A stretch of DNA of 64,000 bases. Source: Nissolia schottii. Taxonomy: Eukaryota > Streptophyta > Magnoliopsida > Fabales > Fabaceae. The notes below the pieces were generated by a model. The model was not told the DNA's origin. It was given only the letters and a program-made list of their open reading frames with translations, and searched no databases. Below, in pieces: positions 21,101 to 33,300 of this stretch. The position numbers were made by a program, and so were the translations under genes. Each line of letters opens with the position of its first letter. Positions within the stretch are counted from its first letter, which is position 1. The DNA is taken from positions 647,531 to 711,530 of the forward strand of contig QANU01047209.1 in the NCBI GenBank assembly GCA_003254905.1, written 5' to 3'.

Positions 21101-23980
21101 ATCACTGAAGCATAATTGCTACTGACCTGAAGAAAATTTCAGAGACTCAGCAGCATACAGATCAGGAAACTGACAATTGATTGGTCACCTTGATCAACCA
21201 AAGATTCAGCAGAGTGCGCAGCAGTGCTCTCACCAAGAGAGCTCTGATACCATGGGAACAAGCATGGTTTGACAGTGAGAAAAAGCTTGAGAGCTTGGAA
21301 GCTTGAGAAATGCAAAGATGGAGAATGAGAGAAAGTTCAGTTTGCAGAGAAAGAAAGATTGAATGAATGACTTCTCAATTAGTTGTAAATTGTATGAGTA
21401 CATAGGTATATATACAAAGTATCATTGTGCTTGCATAGCTGGTTGCTTGCACAGCAAGTCAGTTAACTAACTAAGTAACTAAGTAACTAACTAACAGTTT
21501 TGTAACTAATCTGATTGCTTGTTCAGCAAGCAATGTTAGTTGTAACTAATTTAACTAACTAACAATAGTATATCGTACACATTTCACTGGCTTATAGACT
21601 TCTTGCGATTGCTATTATGTTGTGGAATCATAATATGAATTAAGGACCATGTCTATTTTGCTCTCTGCTTTTGGGAGAGAGAAGGATCTTTCAATTTTGT
21701 TATTTTCTGTTTTGATTCCCTTGATTTGAGCTAGCTTTTCCTTTGCGCAGCCACAAGGGATTCATCAAATTTGTTGGCACATGAAGCCGCATTCGCATTG
21801 GGCCAAATGCAGGAAACTGAAGCTATCCCTGCTTTGGCCTCAGTTCTCAATGATCTCACTTTGCATCCCATTGTTCGTCACGAGGTAGATTCTTTTTTCT
21901 CCCCCTCAATATATTACCTATACTGTGAAGTTGTGCTCTTCCTTCTTGTTTTTGTCATTGCTCCAGTTTTAAGAGGATTGAGTTTGTTGTGATTGCCTAG
22001 GCAGCTGAAGCACTTGGTGCTATTGGTTCAGATGGTAATGTTCCTCTGCTGAAGAATAGCTTGGATTTAGATCCAGCTCAGGAGGTCCGCGAAACGTGTG
22101 AACTGGCTCTTCAACGTATTCAGAATGTGAAAGAGTCTGGTAATACAGATGAATCGTCTGCAACTGATGTATCGCCTTTTAAGTCGGTCGATCCAGCTGC
22201 ACCAGCATCCTCTGGTTCTTCTGTACATCAACTAAGGTTTGCCTGAGACCCTGATTCATGCTAATGGATGGAACAATCTTGTGTCAACTAAAGATTGAGA
22301 ATAGTAGGTCGCTAACTTGTGTTAATCAAAATCAGGGAAGTACTTCTGGATGAAGAAAAAGGGATGTATGAGAGGTATGCAGCACTTTTTGCACTTAGAA
22401 ACGATGGTGGAAATGAAGCTGTTGCTGCTATTATTGATTCCTTGGGTTCGAAAAGCGCTCTTCTGCGGCATGAGGTTTGATATTTGCACTATTTTTTATA
22501 TAATTTTTTTTTAATATGTTTATATTGTTCTTTTATTGGTAGAAGCTGAATGTTTTAAGCATCTGACTTGGATTTGCTTGCACCTTTTTGAATTGCTTAA
22601 TTTTGAATGCCTATATTTTCTGTAAATTTGTAGGTGGCGTATGTTTTGGGTCAATTGCAAAACAAAGCTGCTTCAGCTGCTCTATCCGACATACTTAAGG
22701 ATGCGAAAGAGCACCCAATGGTTAGACATGAAGCTGCTGAAGCTCTTGGTTCAATTGCAGGTATTGCAACCATACATTATTCAACGGTGTGATATCTTTT
22801 ACTCTCAAAAGAATGTAATGCATTACTTAAACGAGTGCTTCTCTTTGTGGTGCCATCTATGTGGATTAAAGGAGAAATGCAATAATATCATATAATGTAT
22901 GAAATCCATATGCTAATATTGAAGTAAGGAGTAACTAGGAGCAGTCCAAGTAAATTTAGATTGCAACTACTAGTTTTTCTAATGATTCTGTTAATCTGTG
23001 CTTGTGTTTGATTGTGACTGGTCCTGGTGAACTGGATGATTCTCATCCAGTTCACTAAACAAATAAAGACACAATGTAAAGGTGTTGGGTAATGCACCTG
23101 TTACTATTCAATTGGCGATGCTTGCTAGTTACAATCAAAGTGATTTGGAAGTTGTTTGGGGCCTTCGGGCGAGCCCAAATATAATGCAAAGTTCTTGTTA
23201 AATCGGAAGGAGATATTTTATCACTTTAGAGGAGCATCTTACTATTAGTACATTCATGAAATCACTATCTTTCAGGTTGAGATGTATAACATTTACCTTT
23301 ATATTCTTCTTCAAATATTGATGGGCTATTTTCCTGTTATCAGCTGTGATTTCAGTGTTCCAAGTTTGTGGCAGCAACCTATCGAAAATGATTGCATCTG
23401 CCTATGTCACGTGACTCCTTTAATCTTTATTAAATTCTATAATCAACAGATGAACGATACATATCTTTTGTCTCTGACATATTAGTAGTTTTTCTGTTAA
23501 TCTATGACTATGACTATTCTATAGTATATGCTAAGCTCTAGTCCAATTAATGGAGTTGTTCTTAGAAACTTTATTTAATCTCTCTTTGATAAAATGGTTG
23601 GGTTAAGCTGAGCCACTCGACAAATAATAGTTGATTGCTTGACCATTTATTACTAATTCTACTTTTGCTATTGTGCATAGCGTTTAAATCTCCTCATTTT
23701 ACATTTGGGGTTGTTAACAAAATTCTTTTGTTGTATGTCCTTAGATGAGCAAAGTGTAGCACTCCTTGAGGAGTTTACGGCAGATCCAGAGCCTCTTGTC
23801 TCACAAAGTTGTCAAGTTGCACTAAGCATGCTAGAATATGAACGTTCAGGGAAATCATTTGAGGTATTCACCAACGCAATTACTGAAGATTTTGCATGTT
23901 TTGTTTCAATATTTGCGGACACACCTTTCTTCTTCCCTTTTTTGCAGTTCTTCTTCATGCCCACACCAACTGTGCATTAA
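18133..23980 (+). CDS. DOHH: Deoxyhypusine hydroxylase (HEAT-repeat, di-iron)
   Basis: Seven exons (18133-18295, 21751-21884, 22001-22236, 22336-22474, 22634-22760, 23745-23863, 23948-23980) join in frame to 316 residues. The enzyme hydroxylates the deoxyhypusine side chain of eIF5A, the last step of hypusine formation, in the cytosol. Two blocks of HEAT-like repeats carry the four iron-binding His-Glu pairs: H65-E66, H98-E99, H223-E224 and H256-E257. They are spaced 33 residues within each block, as in the human enzyme. An acidic/Ser-rich linker lies at about residues 135-165. The protein ends FMPTPTVH. All iron ligands are present, so it should be active if spliced correctly. Two introns fall exactly after a His-Glu pair. 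Intron 1 is 3455 bp because an antisense copia element sits inside it. Confidence 0.95.
18500..19640 (-). pseudogene. Copia pol remnant: GAG-pre-integrase and integrase, broken
   Basis: On the minus strand, protease-proximal sequence ([14 protein letters not shown] at about 19600-19640) is followed by a His/Cys zinc-binding stretch with LWHLRLGH and [11 protein letters not shown]. The integrase core follows, with the first Asp in LVHMDI. An in-frame TAG immediately after that motif (about 19035-19040) replaces the usual Trp. The later [13 protein letters not shown] segment contains the catalytic Glu region. A frameshift near 18610 and others follow before homology stops at about 18498. Confidence 0.8.
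19800..20847 (-). pseudogene. Copia gag remnant with zinc knuckle
   Basis: It begins with the ATG at 20847 ([11 protein letters not shown]) and contains the copia gag pattern of [12 protein letters not shown] followed by ALKAKNK. Further on is [15 protein letters not shown], and then a CX2CX4HX4C knuckle at 19912-19952 ([14 protein letters not shown]). At least five in-frame stops interrupt it, so it is non-functional. Confidence 0.8.
21241..21252 (-). other. Primer-binding site of the copia element
   Basis: The minus strand reads TGGTATCAGAGC directly next to the LTR end. This is the standard copia primer site complementary to initiator tRNA-Met, and it fixes the element's orientation and the internal edge of the LTR. 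Confidence 0.9.
21253..21579 (-). repeat. 5' LTR of the copia element (327 bp)
   Basis: On the minus strand it runs from TGTACGATATAC to GTTCCCA and abuts the primer site. A TATA-like TATATATACC (about 21405-21414) lies in the expected place for the element's own promoter, pointing antisense to the host gene. Short TTAGTTAG and GCTTGC repeats fill its first half. No second LTR was found. Confidence 0.8.
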
Positions 23981-24591
23981 ATGTTTTCTCGTGGTGACGC
24001 CTTTCATCAATGCCTAGAGAGCAGATTGAATGGAAGCATGAAGATTTAATACACACACGGAGAGGGGAGAGAGAGACGGAGCAACAGTAGGATTTTATTT
24101 TTAATCTACAGTTTATGACATTAGGAAACATTAACCTTATACAAAGTACAAACATACGATCTGAACTATGGTTGTTAATTTACGAAAATATGCATTTTGT
24201 GATGAATTGAAAGCTAATTAGTGCTCAACATATTGTATTTTTTTGGCCTTCTTTTTTCTTTGTAATGCCACTACCACTTTAGGGTTTGCAAACAACAAAC
24301 ATTATCTACTCTTACTGAAAAAAATAGGAAAACTCTGGGTACTCTCTGATGCATACGAAGCTAGTCGTGTTGAAACTAGAAAGAAAATGTTACATCCATC
24401 GTGAATATCAAATTCATGCTAAATGTCCGGCTAATGTCTAACCTAACAAAAAAAACACAAGTACATACAAGGTTGTCTCCCCCAACGCGCAACGACGGGG
24501 AAATGGTTTGATTCGATTCTTCCCTCAACAGAGTCCGAGGTTTTCGCAGCATCCCACATTTCTCGTGCTGTAGTATACTTGTTCCATTACC
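23981..24591. other. Spacer between DOHH and PPR genes
   Basis: It contains the DOHH 3' UTR, a purine-rich GAGAGGGGAGAGAGAG run near 24060, and the leader of the PPR gene. The two genes lie head-to-tail only about 610 bp apart. No extra gene is seen. Confidence 0.6.
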
Positions 24592-26277
24592 ATGCGTGGC
24601 ACACCCACCATTTCTCCACAAAACCCTTTCAAAACCCTTCTCTCCCTTTTCTCTTACGCGAAGACCCTCTCTCTGGCTCAGCAACTTCACGCCCATGTCA
24701 TCATCAACGGGCTTCACAAAGAAGTCCTCTACGGTTCCAACGTCACCAACGCCTATGTCCAATCCGGTTCTCTTCCTCTGGCCACAAGGGCCTTCGATCA
24801 GATCATCGCAAAGACCCTTCATTCTTGGAACACTCTCATCTCCGGTTACTCAAAGTATGGTCTATACGGTGACGTTTTGGGGCTATTCAATCGTTTGCGA
24901 AGTGAGGGCAATCGAGTTGATAGCTTCAACTTGGTGTTCGCCATTAAAGCGAGTCAAAATTTGCAGCTTTTGCCCAATGGGAGGATGATTCATTGCTTGG
25001 CCATCAGATCTGGGTTGGAAGGTGACCTCTTTGTAGTGCCTGCGGTTTTGGAGATGTACTCTGTGTTGGGTTCTCTGAAAGATGCCCACAAGCTGTTTGA
25101 ACGTTATTCTTACAGAAGCCTGGCTTTGTGGGGTTTCATGATAAAAGGGTACTTGAAGTTCTCTCAAGAATCCAAAGTTTTTGACTTGTTTTCTGACATG
25201 GTTAATTGCTTTGGCTTCCACTGGGATGCTTTCACCCTGGAAGGTTTGGTTCGAGCCTGCGCGAGAGTCTCGGCCAGGAGAGAAGGTAAAGCGTGTCATG
25301 GGGTGTGCATAAGGAACAATCTCTTGCTGAATGTTTGTTTGCAGACAACAGTTGTAGATATGTATATGAAATTTGGGATTATTAATTATGCCTTTAGGTT
25401 GTTTGAAGAAGCTGGTGAAAAGGATGTGGTTCTATGGAGTGCTGTGATTAGTGGATATGCCAAAAGGGGGAGATTCTTGGAAGCTATGTCCGTTTTCAGA
25501 AGGATGCTGGAAAACTTGGTTACCCCGAATTCGGTGACATTGGCCAGCGTGATCCTTGCTTGCTCTGGCGTGGGGTCTCTGAAGCAAGGAAAGAGCGTGC
25601 ACGGCTTTGTGATTAGGAACGAGGTTGAATTGGATGTGGTGAATTTTACTTCTCTTGTGGACATGTATGCTAAATGCGAGCGAGTCGAAACTGCTCACAG
25701 AATCTTCTGTATGATGCCGGCTAAGAATGTGGTCTCTTGGACTGCAATGATAAATGGATTTGCAATGAACGGCTTGTGTTTGGAAGCACTCGCTGTTTTT
25801 GAACAATTGAGGAAGCAGAATGCATGTGCTTTATCAGAAAAACACACGCCCAACTCAGTTACATTTGTTTCGGTTCTCTCAGCTTGTAGTCAATCTGGAA
25901 TGGTTCAAGAGGGGTGGAGGGTCTTTAATTCCATGAAAGACTATGCAATTTCTCCAACTGAGGAACACTATGCCTGCATGGTTGAGGTTTTAGCTAGGGC
26001 CGGGCAATTTGATGCAGCATTATCCTTTATATCAGGCATGCCCATAAGACCAGGTCGTATTGTGTGGGGAGCCCTGTTAAGTGCATGTAGAATCCATAAA
26101 CGGGTTGAGCTTGCTGAAGAAATAACAAAAATGCTGTCAGTTTTAGAGCCTAACGATTCATCCTTGGATGTCTCACTGACTGAAGAGGGGTTTAATGAGA
26201 GTCATGGCTTTTCCTCAATTGAAGTCAATAACAAGTTATGTGTATTTAGTCCTGATGTTACACACAGAAATCAGTGA
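24592..26277 (+). CDS. PLS-type pentatricopeptide repeat protein, intronless
   Basis: This 561-residue intronless protein is built from tandem PPR units of about 31-36 residues. Examples are the segments beginning SWNTLISGYSKYGLY, VLWSAVISGYAKRGRF and VSWTAMINGFAMNGL. The mix of P, L and S spacings is typical of plant organellar RNA-editing or processing factors. The start is the first ATG after a stop-containing leader. The C-terminus resembles an E-type ending (IVWGALLSACRIHKRVELAE and GFSSIEVNNKLCVF). It is odd, however: about 20-25 residues normally found between LEP and the SSIEV-like block are absent, and there is no DYW domain. I recall Arabidopsis At1g06140 (MEF3) as a similar short PLS protein but cannot confirm orthology. 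Targeting to mitochondria or plastids is likely by family; no transit peptide is obvious. Confidence 0.9.
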   Translation: MRGTPTISPQNPFKTLLSLFSYAKTLSLAQQLHAHVIINGLHKEVLYGSNVTNAYVQSGSLPLATRAFDQIIAKTLHSWNTLISGYSKYGLYGDVLGLFNRLRSEGNRVDSFNLVFAIKASQNLQLLPNGRMIHCLAIRSGLEGDLFVVPAVLEMYSVLGSLKDAHKLFERYSYRSLALWGFMIKGYLKFSQESKVFDLFSDMVNCFGFHWDAFTLEGLVRACARVSARREGKACHGVCIRNNLLLNVCLQTTVVDMYMKFGIINYAFRLFEEAGEKDVVLWSAVISGYAKRGRFLEAMSVFRRMLENLVTPNSVTLASVILACSGVGSLKQGKSVHGFVIRNEVELDVVNFTSLVDMYAKCERVETAHRIFCMMPAKNVVSWTAMINGFAMNGLCLEALAVFEQLRKQNACALSEKHTPNSVTFVSVLSACSQSGMVQEGWRVFNSMKDYAISPTEEHYACMVEVLARAGQFDAALSFISGMPIRPGRIVWGALLSACRIHKRVELAEEITKMLSVLEPNDSSLDVSLTEEGFNESHGFSSIEVNNKLCVFSPDVTHRNQ

Positions 26278-27340
26278 TATATGGAATTCTATCAGTAGAG
26301 AAATGAGAGGAAGTGCTTTGTCATGATTACAGGGAATTTTTTGTAGTTCTAGTGTTGGTGATAAAGGTGTAAATTTATAATGTTAATTTGTAGGAGGACG
26401 CAGAATTTGTTGTGGATCAACGTACTGAAATTGTTTAGTGTTAACTTTTGCTCTAGATGGTTTAAAGAGTGATGGTGACTTTCCTTCCATTCTGCTATTG
26501 TCAACAAAACAAACGGGGTTCTCCATGATTTGTACCACCATGGTTTGAAACTTGTGGCAGTTACTTGCATTATGCTGGAAATTTTCTCATCAATGTAGTA
26601 GGACTGTTGCAACCGGGCTTGTTCAGCAGTTGTTTAGTTAATAATATTGTTGCTGAAAAGCCACCTATATTCTGATCAAAGTGACTTTAATGGTGAGATC
26701 AAAGTAAGATCGACAATAGGAACTGGATATATTCATATTTCTTTAAAAAAATAATAATAATAATAATTCTGTGACCAAGAATATGTATATGAAGAATGAC
26801 CTGGCGTCCATTATTAAAAGAAGCATGATAATGATGAAGGCACATAAATGAAAGTCCCCCAGGCTAGGATATGTATATTGAGAATGCAAATGCAGTTTTC
26901 TTTTTTTTGTTTATCTCTTTTAAATTATACATAAAAATTATATTAAAAGCAAATGAAGTTGCTAGTTAGAAGGAGTGAATGGTTAATACCTCTTATAATA
27001 AGATAAAATCAATGTCCATGGGCTGAAGGGCGCAATTATGTATATTTTTTTTTAAAAGCAGGTCAGGTGAATAAGTTGCCATATTTTGTAGTTTGACTGT
27101 TAATATTTATATATTTTTGAGGGCTTAGAAAGGATAGGCTCCTTCTTTCCATCAATAAAAAGATAGAAAGAGGTGGAAATTATAGCACGTATTTACGAGT
27201 ATGTATATAATATAATATGTTAGTATGACTGATACTAGTAGTAGTGTAATAATAGTACAGTAGTACGCCTCACGAATTGAGAGAGAAACAAAACAAAACC
27301 CCCAAACGAAGAAAGAGGAAGAAGGTTAGTGCGAGTGAGA
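26278..27340. other. Spacer between PPR and PARP1 genes
   Basis: No gene is recognised. The first 300 bp are the probable PPR 3' UTR. A (TAA)n stretch lies at about 26750-26766. The last 200 bp, with AT-rich then purine-rich sequence, form the likely PARP1 promoter and 5' UTR. Confidence 0.5.
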
Positions 27341-30300
27341 ATGGCGACACCACAGAAGCAGCAGAAGCCATGGAAGGCGGAGTACGCGAAATCAGGACGA
27401 TCGTCGTGCCGTACGTGCAAGTCCCCCATCGCCAGCGAGCACCTCCGCCTCGGCAAGATGGTTCAATCCACCAAGTTCGACGGCATCATGGCGGTATTTC
27501 CTTCTTTCTTTCTTTTCTTCTTTTCTAGCCTTTTTCTTCTAACGTTTTTTATTTTTTTTAATTAAATTTTATTTTTTGGGACAAAAACGCAGTCTTTCCC
27601 CGTAACCTTGTTGTTTCTTTTTTCGCTATTATTTGTTTTTAAGGAATTCTTTTCTTAAAGAGAGTTCAGTGGACATGCATTAGAAACTTAACAAGCTTGA
27701 CACTTTTTTTTTTTTAATTCGAAATGTTTAGGAGAAAAGAAAAAAGAAAAATATGGCATGAGGTTTCTGTTTCCTAACCCCAAAAGTGGCTGGTAGCTGT
27801 AGAAGTGGGTAGTGCACTGCTACCCGCGAACATATATGTGCAACGCAAAAGCTTCAATCTTTATTTGCAATCTAAAAAGCTTCAAACTTCTTTTGCAATT
27901 TTCAAAGCTTCAGTTTGGAGGGTATCTTACCTGACCGATACCTACCCCTGCCCCAATATTGCTTAGGCAATTGCGAAGACTTACAAAAAAAAAAAAAAAG
28001 TAGTCTTTGTTGCCCGTTGCTTAAAATTTTAAGTGCAATTCACCAGATAGTTAGAGTTTTGGGTTATATAGTAACTCCTTATACTTTTAGGAGAATTGTT
28101 ACTTTGTATATATATTAATGCGTGTCACTGGTGTTTTCATCTTCTTTTCAGATGTGGAATCATGCTAGTTGCATATTGAAGAAAGCCAACCAGATAAAAT
28201 CGTTAGAAAATTTCTAGTCTTTTTGTTAAATGTGTTTGTGGCTTTGTGTGATGATATGACATTAACAATGATTTGTTTTTGTATAAATATGATAATGTTT
28301 TTCTAGAGTTGATGATGTTGAGGATTTAGAGTCGCTTCGTTGGGAAGATCAGCAGAAGATCAGAAAATATGTAGAAAGCGGTGCCCCATCAAATTCAAAG
28401 TCAAATTCTATCAAAGATACTGAGTGTGGTATTGAAGTTTCACAGAATTCTCGTGCTACATGCAAGCGTTGTAGTCAAAAAATCATCAAAGGAGAGGTTG
28501 GTTATTAATCTTTCTTTCTTAGAGTTTGTATGTTAATTGGATCGGTAAGGGGTATTTTATTCAGATGCTTATTAAAATTTAAAATGTTCTAAAAACCATT
28601 GATGATTGATCATATTCATCCATGCACATGTGCAATTGGCTTTAGACTATATTTCCTTGCTGACTGTTTTCTATTGGATTTTTAGGTTCGCATATCCGCT
28701 AAGCCTGATGGTCAAGGTGCTAGAGGTTTGGCTTGGCACCATGCCAAGTGTTTCATGGATTTATCACCATCAACTCTAGTGGAGAAGTTGTCGGGATGGA
28801 GTAATCTTTCATCTTCTGATCAATCAGCTGTCAGTGACTTGGCCAAGAAGGGTCCTCCCGGGGAGGCAGGTATTGGGATCATTATTTTCAAGATAGGATG
28901 TCTTGTTTTCACTACTTAGTGATTGTCTCTCTTTTTGTTTTCTTTGTATTTGGTTTCTCACACTTTTCCTTTCAGGTGGCAGTGGTAAAAACACTGAGAC
29001 TGAAGAAATTAAAGAATCCACACACCAAACCAGTTCAAAAGGTGGCACAAAACGTGGGAAGAATGCTGATGGTGAGCAGAAGCCAAAAGTTGCTAAGATG
29101 ACCGTAGAAGCATCTGCAGGCAAGGCAGCATCAGGGAAAAATGCTATTGACTCAGGGGAAGCAAGTGATCTGGTGAATAGACTGGAAACACAAACCAAAG
29201 AACTCTGGGCTCTAAAGGATGATCTTAAAAAGCACGTGACAACAGCAGAGATGCGTGAAATGCTAGACGCCAATGATCAAGATTCAACTGGATCAGAACT
29301 CGATTTGCGTGATCGCTGGTAATTTATTCTCTCATGCACTTTTTGCACAGATCTTTAAGAATCTTTTGCCTCCTCCCTGTCATTGTTTCATACATTCAAT
29401 ATGTTATTCTCCTTTTATTGTAAGTTCTAAGTTTCCAATGATTTTACTGACAATAATATGTCTATCTGTTTGTTGGGTGTCCACTATTATCCACAATCAC
29501 TTGTATTGGCTCTATTATAGTTTCATGGAGAAACTAGAATTTATACATAAAAATTAAAAACTTAGGCCAGAAAGTTTATTGCGGATATTTTTGTCTGTAT
29601 GGGAAACAGATTTTCTAGTAGTGTTATCAATAGAGGAATAGTGTTTTGCTCAAAACCTGCTATTTTTTCTGCTATAACACCGCCATTCCCGCTGCCAATC
29701 GACATTATAAAATAGCATAGCAGCTAGCTCAAAGCCCGCTACGCTATTCTGCTATTGCGCTGCTATAGTGGATATTTGATAACACTGTTTTCCAGATCTT
29801 GATGATATATTTTGAAAACAATTTACAAGATATGGTTTATTTCACCAACTGTCGTCATTATTGTTGTGATTTTAGTGTTGATGGAATGATGTTTGGAGGA
29901 CTTGGTCATTGCCCAATATGCTCTGGTTTTCTGCGTTATTCTGGAGGAATGTACCGGTGCAATGGATTCATTTCTGAGTGGAGTAAATGTTCCTACTCTA
30001 CCTCTGAACCAAAACGTGTTGTAGGGAAGTGGAAGATCCCAGAGGAAACAAGCAACCAGTACCTTAAAAAGGTGTGTGAAGAAAAATAGTTGTCACAAAA
30101 CAAAACTAATAATTCCTACCCTAAGTTTTTCATGCTGTTTGCAGTGGTTCAAATCTCAAAAAGGGAAGAAACCAGTTAGGATATTGCCCCTACAATCTGC
30201 AAGGAGTCCTGCTGAAAGTCAAATTACTGCATCCCAGGATCAATCATCAAACAGTGAAAGTTTGGCAGATTTGAAAGTCGCTATTTGTGGATTATCTACT

Positions 30301-33300
30301 GACTCGATTGTATGACTTCCTTCCTTTTTTCCTTCCACATTTTTGTTTTAACTTCAATAAATTGAAGTCTCACCTGCTCCAAAACCATTCTGAGAATCTG
30401 TCATGTTTAATTTAGTTTTCTAGCATTTAGAATTTCTCTTCTAAGAGGTTATCATGCAGCTGGAATGGAAACGCAAAATTGAAGGCATAGGTGGGGTGCT
30501 TCATCCAAAAGTGAAGAAAGGTATCTGCTGCATAGACTGATTTATGAAAATTGCAAATGGAAATAAAAAAACAGATTTTTAATTTTTGTTTTCTACATAT
30601 TTGTTGAAATATATTTTTGCTTTTTCAATCTTCATGTGTATGGTTTTCCTGCTCTCTTTTTTTGACCAGTTTACTTGCAGATACTACCTGCTTGGTGGTC
30701 AGTGGAGCGCTCAATGATGAAGCCGAGATGAAGAAGGCCAGGTATGGGTGCACTCAAATTGCTGATCTCATGTACTTTTTTTTGTTTGATTTGTTCAAAT
30801 ATCAGTGACTTGGAAGAGTTCCATATATAGGAGGATGAAAATACCAATAGTTAGAGAGGACTACTTGGTTGGCTGTATGGAAAGAAAGAGGAAGCTTCCA
30901 TTTGATATGTACAAAGTTGAAAGGATTGGCGAGTCTTCTAGCATGGTCACCATCAAAGTGAAGGGGCAAAGTGCTGTTCATGAGGCTTCTGGCCTACAAG
31001 CTTCTGGTCACATACTTGAGGAGGGGAAAAGCATTTATAATACAACTTTGAATATGTCTGATTTGTCTACTGGTGTTAACAGGTGGGTTAATTGTATTTT
31101 AGATTTCTTATTCAGCTTTTAGCATAAGTTGTGTTTAGTTAACTAACTAAGCTAGAAGTAGCGGCTTGTTTTCTCTGTTATTGATGTAAAAAGTTGAAGC
31201 TAAAGGGATACTACTCTATTTTGTTATACTATGTAATGTTTCATACAAGGCATATGATAGCTGTCATCTGTCGAGCTGATATGTTTACCTTCTGATTTAA
31301 TTGCTCTTCATAAGTTGACTGACATGTTCAATTGTAACAATAGTTGAAACTACGATTATGTTACTCATGTTATTTCAAACATGGCCATAAGCTATTAATG
31401 CCATCTTTATGACTTAGATTTCTCAATAAAACAATTTAATTTTGTTATGCTATTGCTATGCAATGTTTCCTGCAAAACATCTTCTAATTTTTGCTTCTCA
31501 TGTAAAGCTACTACATTCTCCAAATAATCCAAGAAGATAAGGGGTCAGGATGCTATGTGTTTCGTAAATGGGGTCGTGTGGGAAATGACAAGATTGGAGG
31601 AAGCAAATTAGAGGAATTGTCAAAATCAGATGCAATACGTGAATTCAAAAGATTATTCTTTGAGAAGACTGGAAACCCTTGGGAGGCTTGGGAGCAAAAG
31701 ACTATTCAGAAGCAACCTGGACGATTCTTCCCATTGGATATTGTACTTACTTATCTTATTTTTTGTGTAATATGTTTGATGTAAATTATCTTCACCTATC
31801 AGGTGATTAATCAAACTCATGGTTGTTTCAAACAATTGACTTCGTAGGATTATGGAGTTAGCAAACAGGTCCCAAGGAAAAATAAAACGGATGAAGTCAG
31901 TAAACTACCCCCTCCGCTAAGAGAATTGATGAAGATGCTCTTCAATGTGGAAACATATAGGTTATAATCTAATACCCCTTCATGTTATTGAAATGTGTGT
32001 GATGCGATACTGATCCTTGAGTTTTGTAGAGCTGCCATGATGGAATTTGAGATTAATATGTCTGAAATGCCGCTTGGAAAATTGAGCAAAAGTAATATCC
32101 AAAAGGGTATCGACCTGCTTATTCCTCCTCTTTATTGTGCTACAGTAATTTCCTATCTTCTTTCATTGGCAGCCCCAAGCAACCCAGTACTGTGTAACAA
32201 ATTGATAAATGTTTGACTTTATGTTGCTCTGCTCCTTCTTCCCAGGGTTTGAAGCATTGACAGATATACAGAATCTCTTAGGAACGAATAGTCCAGACCC
32301 ATCAGCCAGGGAGAGCTTGCTTATTGATGCTAGCAATCGGTTCTTCACTTTGATCCCTTCTATTCATCCACATATTATTAGGGATGAGGATGATTTTAAG
32401 TCAAAGGTGTGTATTACCATCTGTATTCATTTGCCACATGAAATTAGTTTGATGCTTTGGTTTTGCGCTATTTTTCTTCTTGCATCCATGACTCAAGAAT
32501 GTTGATGATGAAGACTAAATGTAAAAGATCAATAAAATTACATTTGATTATAGTCACGAAGAATTTATACTGGACCATCTCATGGTTTTTTAAGTTTGTT
32601 TTTCTGGAAATTTGACTGTGGGTTTAATATCTAAAGGTCAAGTGATAAAATATTAATGCAAGACATGTGAAACTTGTGTGTTCAAATCTGATCAGGACTT
32701 TACTGACATATTGGCATATGTCATTCTCATTGTTATAGTTTGAATAATATATTGTCTTGCTTTTGGTGTAGGTGAAAATGTTAGAAGCCCTTCAAGACAT
32801 TGAAATAGCTTCAAGATTAGTTGGGTTTGATGCAAATAGTGATGACTCCATTGATGATAATTACAAGAAGCTTCATTGTGCTATGAATCCTCTTCCTCAT
32901 GATAGTGAGGAGTATCATTTAATTGAGAAGTTTCTCCATAATACTCATGCACCCACACACATGGTATGTATTTGTATTTATTTCACGGTTGAATTTTTTC
33001 ATTTCTCACAATTTAATAGTTTCTATAATCTTTGTAATCCATCTTTGCAGGACTGGAGTCTTGAGCTAGAAGAAGTTTTTTCACTTGAAAGGGAGGGAGA
33101 ATTTGATAAGTTTGCTCCTCATAGAGAGAAACTTGGTAACAGAATGCTTCTATGGCATGGTACGTTTTGATTTGACGATCCAAGTGTACTTGTATATTTG
33201 TTGTTGTTAAATAATAGGACATAATGAATGAGTAGGAAAATTGAAAGAAATGAACATAAACAAATTTCTTAACAATATAAAAAAAAGTCAAACTTTTCTG

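Larger units (their letters stand above)
18498..21579 (-). mobile_element. Truncated Ty1/copia retrotransposon, antisense in DOHH intron 1
   Basis: Read on the minus strand the order is 5' LTR (21253-21579), tRNA-Met-type primer site (21241-21252), gag with a zinc knuckle, the GAG-pre-integrase motif LWHLRLGH, and an integrase core. It then stops at about 18498, shortly after the integrase C-terminal region (KVFGC followed by STLSSHR in shifted frames). Reverse transcriptase, RNase H and the 3' LTR are missing. The coding part has many stops and frameshifts, so the element is dead. Because the 3' side is deleted, no target-site duplication can be read. It adds about 3.1 kb to intron 1 of the host gene. 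Confidence 0.9.

Noticed and set aside
24376..25806. Minus-strand frames under the PPR gene
   Set aside because: They are shadows of the intact PPR frame on the plus strand, which has clear repeat structure.
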